Source of the DNA: Pogostemon cablin
Taxonomy: Eukaryota; Streptophyta; Magnoliopsida; Lamiales; Lamiaceae
Reading direction: 5' to 3'
Assembly: GCA_023678885.1 (NCBI GenBank)
Contig: CM042986.1
Span: 248,001 to 312,000, forward strand
DNA: 64,000 bases
In this document: one piece after another, positions 1 through 12,229 of the stretch
How the letters are laid out: the number at the start of each line of letters is the position of its first letter
Numbering within the stretch: position 1 is the stretch's first letter
Position numbers and translations under genes: made by a program
The notes under the pieces: model-generated
Told to the model about the DNA's origin: nothing
The model's input: the letters and a program-made list of their open reading frames with translations, nothing else
Databases searched by the model: none

Positions 1-594
1 GATAATTGCTACTCTGGTATTATTTTTTTCTTTTGTGTTAAACTTGATTCACCATTGTCAAATCTGTGAGACTATATATATTTGCCTAACAAAATTATTA
101 TGAGCTTCCTCCACCCTCACCCTCTTCTCCTTCATTTCACCATCTTAAAATGGAAGTTGATGTTAAACTGTAGTAGATTGCATTTGGATAATTTTATGAA
201 TAGTCCCATACTTCTTTTTTCCTTGGATAAATATAATCTTTTTTTAAAAATATCTTGTGTCAGGAAGCATTTGTCATTGTTAATATGAGTAAGATAACTT
301 ATAATTGCAGTATGAATAATTAAGCAAGTGCTTCCACTCAAATAGAGTTGAGTTTCTTATAAATTTCCTGTCTACGAGTACAAGCCCTATTGTATTAGTA
401 TATATGCATGAGTAAACAAAATTTAAAAACATTTCCACCTAATGCTTAGATAGCATATATATCAATCTTCGAAGGTCCACTATCATGTAATGCACGTCTT
501 CTCCAAACATTATTTACAGCTTCACTTTTGTTAGTAGAGTGGATATTGACAAAATCAGGCAAAAGATTCACAATTAATGATGGTCTATGTATAG
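1..594 (+). other. Probable intron of the UEV1-type gene
   Basis: No coding exon is recognisable in this AT-rich stretch. It ends in a splice acceptor (TATAG, 590-594) directly before the exon at 595, so it is most simply the last intron of that gene; earlier exons would lie outside the window. This is inference from the acceptor and the partial protein downstream. Confidence 0.55.
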
Positions 595-735
595 GTGGAG
601 CCAAGGAAGTTTGGGGTTCTAGGAAATTGGCAGAGAGACTTCACAATGGAATACATACTAACACAGCTGAAGAAAGAGATGGCAGCTCCTCATAACCGTA
701 AGCTGGTCCAGCCTCCCGAAGGAACCTATTTCTAG
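595..735 (+). CDS. UEV1: Ubiquitin-conjugating E2 variant (UEV1/MMZ-type), last exon
   Basis: This exon encodes the last 46 residues of a UEV1/Mms2-type protein and ends at TAG 733-735. The peptide runs from VEPRKFGVL through NWQRDFTMEYILTQLKKEM to APHNRKLVQPPEGTYF, the conserved C-terminus of plant UEV1 (MMZ) proteins. The family is known to pair with Ubc13 to build Lys63-linked ubiquitin chains in DNA-damage tolerance and signalling; UEVs lack the catalytic cysteine. The exon opens in phase 0 after an AG acceptor at 593-594. Upstream exons are outside the window, so this is a 3' fragment by position, not by damage. I recognise the family from the C-terminal motif alone. The following bases up to about 1000 are probably 3' UTR. 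Confidence 0.85.
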   Translation: MEPRKFGVLGNWQRDFTMEYILTQLKKEMAAPHNRKLVQPPEGTYF

Positions 736-1849
736 TGTAAAAGATATCAAGGTCTTATTGACCAAATGCTTATTTTACAGTTTTATCGTTTTATTGATTA
801 TAGTGTGGGATGCCCTCTCATAAGCTTTTTCTGTCGGATTTGTTATATCTTTTTGTGTTGTACTCCTTATGTACTATGATGTCTTTGGATGTTTGATTGA
901 TGGAATTTCATGTGTATGACGTTAAGAATGTATCAAAATATCATGGTATTATAGTTGGGATCTCATTTCTTGAAAGATTATGTTGAAGGAAATTTTGCCT
1001 GATAGCGAGATTTTCAAGCTTGGAGTTGGATCTGTGTTTTCTGGTGTAGTGTGATTCTTGTATGATGTTTGTTGCATTATCATCACCTCAACCTCACCCT
1101 CACCCTCACCCTCACCCATGTCGAGAGTTATATGGCTGCCCAAAACTGGAATTTCTGCAAGGACTATTCATTTCTTAATTACATTGCTGTTGTTCCATAA
1201 ATTTTAAAATGAAATTTCATAAGTCCTAAAAATTGTTACTCCAATATATGCCAACTTAAAAAAAAAAAAATGGGGCTGTGTTCCGATTTAATTGGAGGAG
1301 AGTTGTATGGAATTCATGAGAAAGGGTTGTTGATTAGTATGTAGGTGGCATTAAAAGTATGATGATTGTGATTGTAATTGTAATTGTAATTGTAAGAGCG
1401 AGGACGTGCAAATTGAAGAATTTTTAATTTTGGTATGGATAAAGTTAAAATTAAACAGAGGTGGAGGTTCCAAAATAAATAATGATTGAATAAGAAGAAA
1501 AGGAAGATGGGAAATGTTAAAAGCAGTTAGCCATCTGCAGGTCCATCTATCTATGTAATACTAAATGATATCTAGCAGTCAACGTAATGTTGTTGGTCTA
1601 AGACGAGATTTATGAAATTAATAAATTTTGGGAAGGAAAAGGAAGGAGTGTTTAGTTTGCAAAAATGGCATGAATTTTGATTTAGATTTAGTCGATTAAT
1701 TACACGGGGTTTAGCGGGGGCTTAAGTCCTATATTTGGATTGGAATAGGATTCAGGAACGAAATGTCCATAATTTGATTTGATTGCCCTAGCCCTAGCCT
1801 AGGTTTTCCCAGATACGATTCGCCATCACAAACCACCTCCACCTCCGCC
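736..1849. other. Spacer between the UEV1 and CAF1 genes
   Basis: No gene seen. The left part is probably UEV1 3' UTR and the right part the CAF1 promoter. It holds a short CCCTCA tandem near 1087-1117, a TGTAAT tandem at about 1366-1397 and a poly-A run near 1258-1270. The short ORF across the CCCTCA tandem is a repeat artefact. Confidence 0.6.
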
Positions 1850-2719
1850 ATGGTTTCTTCAGCCGGATCGCCGCCGCGTTGGTCTGACTTCCATAACTCT
1901 AAAAATGTAATACTAATCCGTTCTGTCTGGTCCACCAACCTCGAGTATGAGTTCTCGCTCATCCGCCAAGTAATCGACACCTATTCTTTTGTTTCATTGG
2001 ACACCGAGTTCCCCGGCGTCGTTATTTGCCACCACCACCCATTCTCCGACCCCATCCATCGCTACCGCACCCTCAAATCCAATGTAGACGCCCTCAAACT
2101 CATTCAAGTGGGGATCACGCTCTCCGACTCATTTGGCAATCTCCCCGACCTCGGCTATCCCGGCTGCCGCTTCATCTGGGAGTTCAATTTCCGAGATTTC
2201 GACATTTCTCGTGATGATCACGCTCCCAACTCAATCGACCTCCTCCGCCACCAGGGAATCAACTTCGAGTCCACTCGCCAGTACGGCGTCTCCACCTCCC
2301 GTTTTGCTGAGCTCATGATGTCATCTGGCCTTTTGTGCAATGACAATATCACATATATCACCTTCCACAGTGGCTATGATTTTGGATATCTCATCAAGGC
2401 CATCACCGGCCAACTTCTTCCCGGGTCCCTACCAGAGTTCCTGAATTTGTTGAGGGTCATCTTTGGGAATCAGGTTTATGATGTCAAACATTTGATTAAA
2501 TTCTGCCAGGGACTCCATGGTGGATTGGATAGAGTGGCCCGGTCTCTTGGCGTGGACCGTGTCGTAGGGAAATGTCACCAAGCTGGCTCTGATAGCCTCC
2601 TTACTTGGCATGCTTTTGAAAAAATAAGAGAATTCTATTTTGATAATCTTATGGAAGGCCTTCCTGACAAGTACGCTGGGGTCCTTTATGGTTTAGAAAT
2701 GTTCTCCTGTGTTAGCTAG
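1850..2719 (+). CDS. CAF1: CAF1-type poly(A) deadenylase (CCR4-associated factor 1)
   Basis: A 289-residue intronless ORF of the usual plant CAF1 length. CAF1 is the DEDD-family 3'-5' exoribonuclease of the CCR4-NOT complex; it shortens mRNA poly(A) tails in the cytoplasm. The catalytic set is visible: D51 and E53 in SLDTEFPGVV, D177 in FHSGYDFGYLI, and H243 with D248 in CHQAGSDSLLT, giving a complete DEDDh site. Other family blocks are DALKLIQVGITLSD (80-93) and VYDVKHLIKFC (209-219). The ATG has a good plant context (CCGCCATGG). Many plant CAF1 genes are single-exon and stress-induced, which fits. GC-rich third positions set it apart from the AT-rich flanks. No lesion seen; it should be functional. 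Confidence 0.95.
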   Translation: MVSSAGSPPRWSDFHNSKNVILIRSVWSTNLEYEFSLIRQVIDTYSFVSLDTEFPGVVICHHHPFSDPIHRYRTLKSNVDALKLIQVGITLSDSFGNLPDLGYPGCRFIWEFNFRDFDISRDDHAPNSIDLLRHQGINFESTRQYGVSTSRFAELMMSSGLLCNDNITYITFHSGYDFGYLIKAITGQLLPGSLPEFLNLLRVIFGNQVYDVKHLIKFCQGLHGGLDRVARSLGVDRVVGKCHQAGSDSLLTWHAFEKIREFYFDNLMEGLPDKYAGVLYGLEMFSCVS

Positions 2720-5700
2720 CTTCACTATGAAGCTCTTCTTTGAAATCTTTTGTTTTCTCATATTATACTGAAAACATTTCATTTCATATATTTTTTTTTT
2801 GGGTTCTATTAATTACTTGTTCTTTTTAACTATCCCTATTAAATTTAGATCTGTATTTGAATGAAACATCTTTGATAGGAGAGAAGTTCGACATGCTAGA
2901 ACTGACGGTATTTGATGTTATTATTATTCAGGAGAGGAAATGGGGAAATTGGCTTGTGAGAAGAACAGAAGGTGGTTATAGATAATATTATTAAATGTTA
3001 TGGTATAGCTCAACAATATAAACATCACTATAACTTAGTGTGGTTGTGCATTATGTAAAAAAATAATGCTAATAATGTTAACCTTGATTACCTGTTTGGG
3101 GGCTGGTCAGGATGGCAATTGAGGAAATGCCTCAATGTTACCATATGATACTTGAAGTTGTTCACATCACTTGAATGATTTGACACTATCACCAATTGTA
3201 GATGAAGGGTTGTGGATGTCTGGAAGTTCTCAAAAATCATATCTTAGCATATCTTGTAATTGAGTGTAAGTGGAAATCAAGTTAGTGAAGGTGTTGTGAA
3301 AGCTTTTTCTAGAAATCGGTCAAAGAGATAAGTGAGACAAGGAGTGGTATTTTGCATATGAAAAAGTTTGATGAGGTTTTTGTACTTGTTTGATGTTAAA
3401 TTGAGTCTTTGTGAAACCTAGTTTGATCATCAATGTTGCCATCTGAGAATTCTAATAAAAGATCAATAAATATGGATTGTTGTAGGAGGTTACATTTGTT
3501 TGCCAACTATATTCCTTTTCCTATTTAAATATTTACCTTGCCTTAATGTAAAAATCCCTTCTGTTCTTGCTCCCTTCAGGGGTTGTAGCGAACAGATATC
3601 ATATTGAAAATTATTTTATAGAGTATTACTTTGTTGACATGCTACAGTTAATGAACTAAAGGTGTTCTGTTTTCTTAGTGAATAATCTGTATAAATTTTC
3701 TTTAAGAGTGCGAATGCTGGGATTTTATGTGGCTGAGGAATGTGTCAGGCTGATGATATTTAGATTATTGCAGATGAAAGGTGTTATGTTTCATGGAATT
3801 CGCTGTTCAAACTGACAATTCGAGTGATACTTCTAAAGCTTGAGAATTTCACGTTTTAATCTGAGTTTACAAATGTTAAATGATGATTCGAGACTTATAC
3901 TAGAGGTTCAATTCATCTTGACCGTCAAATAGGTATTGTTTGGATGATGGTATTGATTGTTAAGTTTATCGTATTCACAGTTCAGGTATATTACTCTTGA
4001 TCTCCAAGCAGATTTTGATTTTAATTGATTTATGATAGTGCAGTAGCTTTGAGGCTATAAATTTTAGTTAGGGATGCTCTTTGAATCAGCTATGGAAATA
4101 TTTAGATTTTTTAAACAGCTATTAAATCAAATACCAAGTATCATGTTCTTTTTAAAATCCTACTTGAAGAAAAAAATTAGTAATGGTTTGAAAGGGAATC
4201 CAGAGTAAGGATTTTTGTCCTTGTGAAATTTCAGATGGAATGAAATTTTTATAGATGAGGAAAAGAGTTTGTGGAACCATAAACATATTGTATTATCACT
4301 AGTTGGAAATAAACTGTTATTTGTTTAACACAGCCCACTGTACTACATGTGTTTACAGATTTTTGCAGTAAACTGTGATGCTATCCTTCAAAGAAGCCAT
4401 TCAGGAAGGCTCTGGCCATTCATTGTCTTAGCAATATCCTAATGCTGGTATACTAGCTAGAAACTTAATTCATTGTGATATTACTATATATTGGTTTACT
4501 AATCTGTCCTTAAATCTTTGTGAACAGTTGTATGCACTTTTTACTCTGGATGGAGTAGTATGTTTCAGAATTCAAAGTGTGATGGCAAAACAATACCTGG
4601 AGCAGACTCGACTACTTGTAGACAAGGGTGAGGTTCATTCAGAAATGCATTGCAAGTAAAAAATTGTATATACTAAGATTGTACTAGTTAAAATTCAGGT
4701 TCAGTTCATTTGTGTTACAATGCATTAATCAATCTTTCTTTCCAAGGAGGTGAGTTTATTGAACTTGTTACTATCCAACTAGAATAGAACTATTCGGTTG
4801 GATGCTGTTATGTGAAGAGCTTCTCTAAATTGTAAGATATATATAAATTCCACACGTTTTAAGTTTTATGTTGTTTGCAGATATTTAAATTATAGTAATA
4901 CTGCGTTGTGCTGCTGTTGCAATTGGTCAACTCATCAGTTGTGTTTAGCATTTTTTATCACATAGTAGTGAAATTTGGTGATGCAACTGGACTTAGAAAT
5001 ACATGCGTTCTGAATTTGTACAATAGTGTTAGATTCATGTAGATTTTGACCTGTGAATTATTCCACTTCCTCATGGGAACCAGAAAGATTAGTCTTAATG
5101 TGCTCTGGGAACAGCATGAGTTGAATTTCTTCCCCCTGCATTATGAGGTGTATAGTGGATGGTTTGTTAATATTAGTGTTGATCCTAATCATCCAATGTT
5201 TTGTGGTGGCTAAGGATCACATGAGTTGGGTGGAATGGTCCCTTGTTTTTAAGGTAAGAACGAAGACAACAATTTAGTATCCATCGATGATGTATATCTG
5301 GGGGAATCATGGACCCTACCCTCTTAACATCCACCCAAATATGTACATATATGATCCAGAAATAATAGATGTAATTTAGGGCAAATTTTGAATATGGTCT
5401 GCTGAATGCCTTGGATTTTAAATTCGAAGGCACATGGCATCTCCAGAAATGAACTTCTTTTAGTACAGCATTTTTATCTTCAGGTCTCAATCCCACCTCC
5501 ATATGGGAGCCACGTGATTGACCCCTTCCCTTCCCCATTCATTAAACCTCGCATGAATTTCCACCACTATTTTTTCCTTTCCCTCTCTTCATCATAAATG
5601 CTGTTTTTTTTTTAAAAAAAAAAAAAAAAGAGATCTTTATCTTTTCACCTATCCATTTAGATCAAAATTCCAGTATGAGTGATTATTATAAATTAATAGA

Positions 5701-6552
5701 GATTGATTCATGTAGAAAGTATAGAAAAAAAAAATTATACTATGGATGTAAAAGTAGGCATAGAATGATTTGAATAGAGAGGAAATAAAAGAAAAGATCT
5801 CAATCTTAAATAGGTAGTGTGCCTTTAATTCATCCAAACACTAAAGCAGGAGTCTCATTTATTCTCAACGCTTTAGCGTTTCATAAATGGGGACATGCGA
5901 CTTTGGCAACTTCGATTTCGATTGACAAGACATGCACCTTTCTTACATATACATACATACCTCTCACATTTTCATTTATCATGGAGCAGTATTCAACAAA
6001 AACTTGCATTTCTACAACTTAGATATCTACTTTTATTATTATGAATGAATTATGTCTAGGAAGTCTTAATGATTTGTTATCATCTTTGTTACACATCTTT
6101 ATTAGCGAGACCTTTTGCCTTTAATTCTCGTCAAATTATCACAATTTATTCAAGCTTGTTTATCATTGTATCACGCTCATAAAATCTAAATTTAAAAGGT
6201 GTCAATATAGTAGGAGCATTTAATTCGGTAATTAAACAATTGCGGAAGTAAATTATTTTTCGTGGGGACTTGAATTCCTTTATTTTGATTTGGATTTGGA
6301 TAAAATATTTCTTTTTGTCCTATTATATTCATAAGATTTAGTATAATAAAAAAAAAAAAAAAAAAGAATTATAGAAGGATGGTTTAAATGAGTGATGAAC
6401 GCAAGTTATGTTAAATTAAAAAAGTAGAGGCCACCCATATTGGTGTTTAAAATCACTCTACTCTAGCTACTCTCTCCGTCTCATGCTTTTAATGCTGTTA
6501 CCAACAAGACTCTATTTTCAATTTCAATTTCATAGCATAACATAAGATTAAT
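2720..6552. other. Gene-free spacer between CAF1 and the first OVATE gene
   Basis: No convincing gene found. The first few hundred bases are likely CAF1 3' UTR. The 2.8-5.1 kb part is T/G-rich and intron-like in texture, but no exon could be anchored. A 117-codon ORF on - (5185-5538) has no recognisable motif and low-complexity aromatic stretches, so I do not call it. Poly-A/T runs occur at about 5607-5630 and 6350-6365. Confidence 0.5.
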
Positions 6553-7050
6553 ATGAAGTTTCCGTTGCTGTGCGCAGAGACACCGAGAACAGTGTCTTTC
6601 CGGGATATTCAGTCCGAGGAGGTGGGGTTTGTGAGCTCAGATGAGAGTGCGGTGATTGGAGGGATGAGGTCGGAGAGGCTGTTGTTCGAGCCAGGGAGCA
6701 GTTCCATCAAACCACCGGCTATGCAGGAGGGGTTGGGGTTATTCCGTATGGTGGCTATGGATTCGTACGATCCATTCTTGGATTTCAGAAGTTCCATGGA
6801 GGAAATGGTGGAGGCGCAGGGGCTGAGCCTCAGGGAGTGGGAGTGCTTGGAGGAATTGCTCACCTGTTATCTCAGGGTTAACAGTAAAAGCTCCCATGGC
6901 TACATAGTTGGAGCCTTTGTGGATTTGCTCCTTCATCTCAATTGCTCCTCCACTACTCCTCTTAACTCCTTCACTTCTCCTCTCTCCTTCTCCTCCCACA
7001 CTTACTCCACCACCCCATCTCTATCCCAAGAACATCAAAATTTGATTTAG
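6553..7050 (+). CDS. OFP: OVATE family protein (transcriptional repressor)
   Basis: A 165-residue single-exon ORF with an OVATE domain at about residues 69-128: DSYDPFLDFRSSMEEMVEAQ, then the helical part WECLEELLTCYLRVNSKSSH and YIVGAFVDLLLHL. OVATE proteins are plant-specific nuclear repressors that bind TALE homeodomain proteins and TRM proteins and affect organ shape; the family assignment is firm, the subgroup is not. The N-terminal 65 residues are low in conservation, as usual. A Ser/Thr-rich tail follows the domain. The start is the first in-frame ATG after an AT-rich leader. This is the first of two OVATE genes in the window, in opposite orientation and about 10 kb apart. Confidence 0.92.
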   Translation: MKFPLLCAETPRTVSFRDIQSEEVGFVSSDESAVIGGMRSERLLFEPGSSSIKPPAMQEGLGLFRMVAMDSYDPFLDFRSSMEEMVEAQGLSLREWECLEELLTCYLRVNSKSSHGYIVGAFVDLLLHLNCSSTTPLNSFTSPLSFSSHTYSTTPSLSQEHQNLI

Positions 7051-7440
7051 ATATAGATTGATTATTAGATTAGAGTAGCCTAGACCCTCCATTAATTTTG
7101 TTTTTGTGTTTGCCACTGAAATCTCCATTGTATTACGCCTTAATTTTACTCCAAATTATATTATATACTATCTGAAATGAAATATTACTACTATACACTC
7201 TATGATGTGTGAATTTCAGGTAGAGATAGTCATGGGAATCTACGATTACAGCTTTCAGTATAAATTAGCTTTGCTTCAACGCCACATTCTGCTACCACTT
7301 GCTGTCTATGCAATGCTCAATCCCAACTGATCATCAAAATCTTACTTTTATTTATTAGTTATACATCTATTTAATTAATCTTAACTTAAAAATCAAACAA
7401 CATAACTTTTTTGTTTTACTCCATCTCCATCAATTAAGAA

Positions 7441-8431
7441 AATGGTCTCTTTTAAATGCACACCCCATAATTAAATATTTAAATTATATATTTATGAAAA
7501 ATCTAATTTACCCTTAATTCATTAAATACACACCCTATACATATTTTAAAACCTAATTCAATCTAATCTATATTCATCGTGCCCAACAAAATCTAGATAA
7601 CTGCCATGGGGGGTTTTAAACTCTTTACAGCCAACTCTCCCAAATTCGTTTCCACTCTAAAATCTTGTGTTAATATATATTTACATTTCGTCCTATATAG
7701 TTTCTTTCATTTCCATAGTCCCCCTTTATATTATGATTTCAGAGTAATCTCTACTCTCCATCTCAATTTTCAACACTATAATGTTTACATGCAAATTTTC
7801 CTTTGCAGAATTTAGAGTAGAAAATTTTAAAGACGAAACAAAATCGTCCACTGCACGGGCACAAAATCAAATCTTACGATGACAGTTCCCCTCAAGTGTA
7901 AGATGAACTCATCTCTATTCAAAATTTCATCGTCTATATCTTGCAAATGTTCCATGAAGACTTCCCAAAAGAACTCAACGGTTTGGTAGTAAGAACAAGG
8001 GAGGCTGCACAATCAACAGAAGATGTCAATATTGAATTTCTGCTGTAGAAACGGATTAACTCTTTTCTGCACAATTTAGATCCAGTTTAAGAAAATTGAA
8101 AGCAAAAGGCATGGAGAGTTCCCATTTTTCTGAAACCCTTTACTCAATCAAACATCATTCATGGAAATCATACACACATGAACTTGGCCATGATAATGTG
8201 GAGAATATTAATCAATTACTTTTTTTTTTAATATCCTCTTCTCGCCATTAACGCTGAGCTTTTGTAAAAAAAATTTGAGGATTATAAAGGGTGTGTATAT
8301 AATTTTAATTTTAAAAGGGTATTGTTGAAATTTTAGGGGTGTGTATTAAATAAAATTAAAAAAATAAAAAGTCAAAGGGGGTGTATATCAAGTAAGGGTG
8401 TATTCAATGAAAATGGGTGTGTATTTAATAA
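7441..8431. repeat. Candidate DNA element with inverted GGGTGTGTAT repeats
   Basis: The left part carries the C-strand form (GCACACCCCA near 7457, ATACACACCCTA near 7525). The right part carries the G-strand form (GGGTGTGTAT near 8289, 8336 and 8414), each flanked by TTAAAT-like tracts. Inverted clusters of one subterminal motif about 1 kb apart suggest a non-autonomous DNA transposon. No target duplication was found, and no transposase is visible; the 61-codon ORF inside (7827-8012, -) is not recognised. Confidence 0.4.
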
Positions 8432-11240
8432 CAATACTCCACTGTATTTTTGAGGTGAGTGCTGCTGTGATTAATGAAAGAGTAAAACTGGAAAAAACAT
8501 ATTTTATTTTTACCGTGGATTTGAAATATTTAGGAAAGGTTGAAAGCAACAATACGAGTGAATTAGAGGTGGTCCTTTTCCTTTAATTTCCTTGTGCAAT
8601 TTGAGATTCTATCTTTTCACTGCACCACTATAATGAACCTGAATTTGAGAGAGACACAGACAAAATTTATTTATCATTAAATAAACAAAGCATCAAAATC
8701 CATCACTTATTTCATGTACTCCATGCATGTCCCTATATGTTAACTGGCTCTAGAGCTACACCAAATCAACTTCAATTTCTTTCAACCTATACCTAAAATT
8801 AAAATAACACAACTGCCAAATAATACTACAACCAATTGTAAAAATTTTTGTATTACCCTTTAAATAAGAGAAATATCAATTTCATACTAACATTATAATT
8901 CATGCATGACAATATATCCATAAGATTAAGTTAATTAAATTTTCATTACAAAAATAATATTTTGAATTCAATTTCACATTAAACTAGTTTCATATCTTAC
9001 CTTCATTATTTAATTATTTGGAGAAAACATTGGTAATGGTAGGATATCTTATCTTGGTATGATATGGTATGGGTAAGCCTTACGAGTGTGTTGCTAAGAG
9101 TTGGAGAGAAAAACAAAAATTGGAAATATTCTCATGGATAGGGGGGAATGTTGCTCCAATCGCATCTATTTTGGGTGGTCCTCTTCAACACTCACTTGTC
9201 AAATGTAAATACAACTCTAACAAAATGTATATATTAATTATCCACACTTTTAAATTCTCCCATGAAACTAACATGGAAGGGAATTACCCTAATACTTATC
9301 ACATTTACAAGTTTTTCACTTATTAACCAAATATACCCTATATTCATCCATCTACATTTAATGTCAATACTTGTCATAATATTTAAATTAATAATTTGAA
9401 AATTAAAATGTATGAAACATTCATTTAAATAAACTTCTTTATTGAGTATTTGATTAAAGTAGTGTCACTAAATGAATGAGGAAATTTGGTTCAGTTCGAA
9501 TTTTGTATTTAGCATTGATTATATTAGATATCCGCACTTATATGCATCGATGTATAATTTGGAATTATCGACATTTGTGATATTTTTTTGAAAAAGAGTT
9601 GGAACATAAGTATATATATAGTCTTTAAATGGTGTAGTGACATCGTTGGAATTTCTGGTGAAGGATGTTGATGGACCACCTCCAACCATCATTTCTCCAT
9701 TAAAGTGGGTCGGGTTGATAATGAGTTGGGCAAACCATTAAAAGATGACCAAGTTAGTGTATATCTCTATTAATAATAGGCAAACTAGGTGAGCTGTAAG
9801 CATCCATAAGTGTGACAAAAATACATCTTAATTGATAATATACATAAATCACAAAGCATCATTAGGTAAGATCTACCTCCAAACAGTTTAACTTAAAAGT
9901 ATGGCAATTATTTTATCAAATAAGTAGATATAAGTAAAATTCCAATATTAACGCTACTATCTAATTACACATGATCACTAAAAAAACCAACTTTGATATC
10001 GAAACATAGTTAAACACTGAAAAGTGAGTTGAATATAAGAGATTGAAATTAGGGAAGGTCGGAATGAATTTTAACGTGAATGAGATTGATAAAATATTAA
10101 AAGCAAATACCAACGAAATAATACAAAAATGAAAGGGTAAATTAATTAATTTCATGGAGACATCCCAGCACAAAGTGCTCCACTGTTTGTGCCGTTTATC
10201 CCTCATATCGAGCGACCTCGCTTGCTAATTACTTAAGCATATCCAATTAATTAATCCACCACTTTGTTTATTTAATAATTATCAAATATTTTAATCATCA
10301 AATTTCAAAATTTCTTTGGCTTCTTACCTCGTAAACGCCAATAAGCATCAATCTCAGAGCTTTAAGATTCTTGTTGAACCTTCTAAACCTTGTGCCTCAA
10401 TTGCAACTACATAATAAGTACTAATATATTCTTAAAGAATATATAGCTTTTTATAAATATATACTCCTTTTTTTTTTTAAATGAATCCAGTCAGATATGC
10501 TATTCTATTGAAAAGGAGTATGTGAAGTGTAAAAGGAATGGATGACAATTTAGAAATGAAAGTGCTCCATAGAGATATTAGTTTGAGTGATGTCTTCTTT
10601 TATGAAATTATGAAGTTAAAATTGGAATACATTAAAACAATAAATATAAAGTTAAAGTTGAGACGAGTGAGTGGTATATATATTTTCTTACTTCTCACGT
10701 TATCCCATGAGATTTGCTCAAATATAAATGGATGCTTTAGGAATATTAAAAGAGGGCAAATACTATTGTGCACTAGTTTTTAATGTGCAATTGAGTTAAA
10801 ATTTAACCCATGATCCGGATATATATACTTCATTTAATCTCACACGCGGACTCTCTCTCTACTCATGCGCTCGCTTTCTCCCTCTACGCATTCAACTTCA
10901 TCGTTCAACTTCACTTTCACTGTTTTCTCTCCGTCTTCTCTCCGTCGCCGCTGCGCACCATTCACCCTTCTATCTACGACCAGTGCGACGCCACCTCTCA
11001 CCTTCTTCCATCATATTCGCTGCCATGAAGAGATTCTCATTAGATCTACGTGATTAAAGGTAAGGAACTAATCAGATCTGACAATCCTTCTTTCGTGATG
11101 ATAAATGCAACGAACCTAATCAGATCTGAACAATTTTAAAATCCACCGGTGCCGATGAACTTGGGGCTATACTACTTCAGAAATTACTTGGGCGATGGGA
11201 TTGTGATGCTCGGACGGGAAAGACTAGTGAACGGAAGACA
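8432..11240. other. AT-rich spacer, no gene seen
   Basis: Only short ORFs without family motifs. The pyrimidine-rich, more GC-rich patch at about 10840-11030 breaks the AT-rich texture and contains two overlapping short ORFs, but neither shows a domain. No RNA gene or clear element boundary seen. Confidence 0.45.
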
Positions 11241-11475
11241 ATTCGATAGTGTATACATTTTATTATATAAATGTATTACATTTTACTCTTAAATGTATCA
11301 TTATATATGAGTTTCTCGATAGTGTATACGTTTTATTATATAAATCTATTACATTTTACTCTTAAATGTATCATTATATATGAATTTCTGAAAGAGATGA
11401 TAATAGATAGTGTATACATTTTACTATATAAATGTGTTACATTTTACTCTTAAATGTATATCATTATATTTATAC
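11241..11475. repeat. Three-copy tandem repeat, unit about 75-88 bp
   Basis: The unit begins GATAGTGTATACATTTTA and contains TAAATGTATTACATTTTACTC followed by AAATGTATCATTAT. Copies start near 11245, 11319 and 11407. Differences between units are a few substitutions and a short insertion in the third. No coding potential. Confidence 0.8.
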
Positions 11476-11830
11476 AGAAAAAGTTAGTATTAAATTTAAT
11501 TGATCTGTTATATGTATTTTCATATAATCAAATGTATTAATTGTATTTTAATAGTGTTTATGTTTTTCTCAATAAATGTATTATTAAAAAATATATATTA
11601 ATATTATATTTATCAATATTTTATCAATATATTTATTAATTTTTGTTATACATGTTAATGTAAAATGTTATACGTTTTTGTATATAATCTAATACAATTA
11701 TTAAAATACATGTATAGTGGATTAAATATCACAAGTGTATAAGTTATAACTTTTCTTTAACTTTTTTTATATTGATACACAGATTTTATATTGATACATT
11801 TACTTATTTTCTAATTTTATATTTAATATG

Positions 11831-12229
11831 AAAATACAATTATGAAAATAAATATATACATTACTTAATTAAAACTTATACAATATAAACTAAAAAGGCA
11901 TCTTGCGATTTTAATTCACTCTAACCAGCTCTCCAATGAACTAACCCATTCCTATCCTATCCTAATGCCTTTGTTACCGCCAGAATCTCTGCTGGCTCTT
12001 TCATTTCGTATCGATCCAGCCGAGGCAGAAAGATTTCCGCCTAATTCTTTTTTAATCCATGGCTCTCTGCCTTTTCTTTTTTTTATTGCTCCCCATTCCT
12101 CAAGTCGACAAAATAAAGAAAACCACCGCCCAATCTTTAATTCCACGTCCACCAGAAGACCATCGACAATTCAAAATACAATTATGAAAATAAATATATA
12201 CATTACTGAATTAAAATTTATACAATAGA
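11831..12229. repeat. Direct repeat pair of about 58 bp
   Basis: The segment starting AAAATACAATTATGAAAATA occurs at 11831-11888 and again at about 12173-12229 with a few substitutions. The roughly 285 bp between them is less AT-rich and pyrimidine-rich. This could be the trace of a small insertion flanked by duplicated sequence, or a local segmental duplication. Confidence 0.65.

Noticed and set aside
949..1143. 64-codon ORF on - over the CCCTCA tandem; possible telomere-like repeat
   Set aside because: The unit is CCCTCA, not the plant telomere CCCTAAA, and the Glu/Gly-rich peptide is a product of the simple repeat.
5185..5538. 117-codon ORF on -
   Set aside because: No motif or family wording, aromatic low-complexity stretches, and no splice or promoter context; length is within chance for this region.
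10810..11053. Short Ser/Pro-rich ORFs in the pyrimidine-rich patch
   Set aside because: Two overlapping frames with equal claims and no domain; composition effect.
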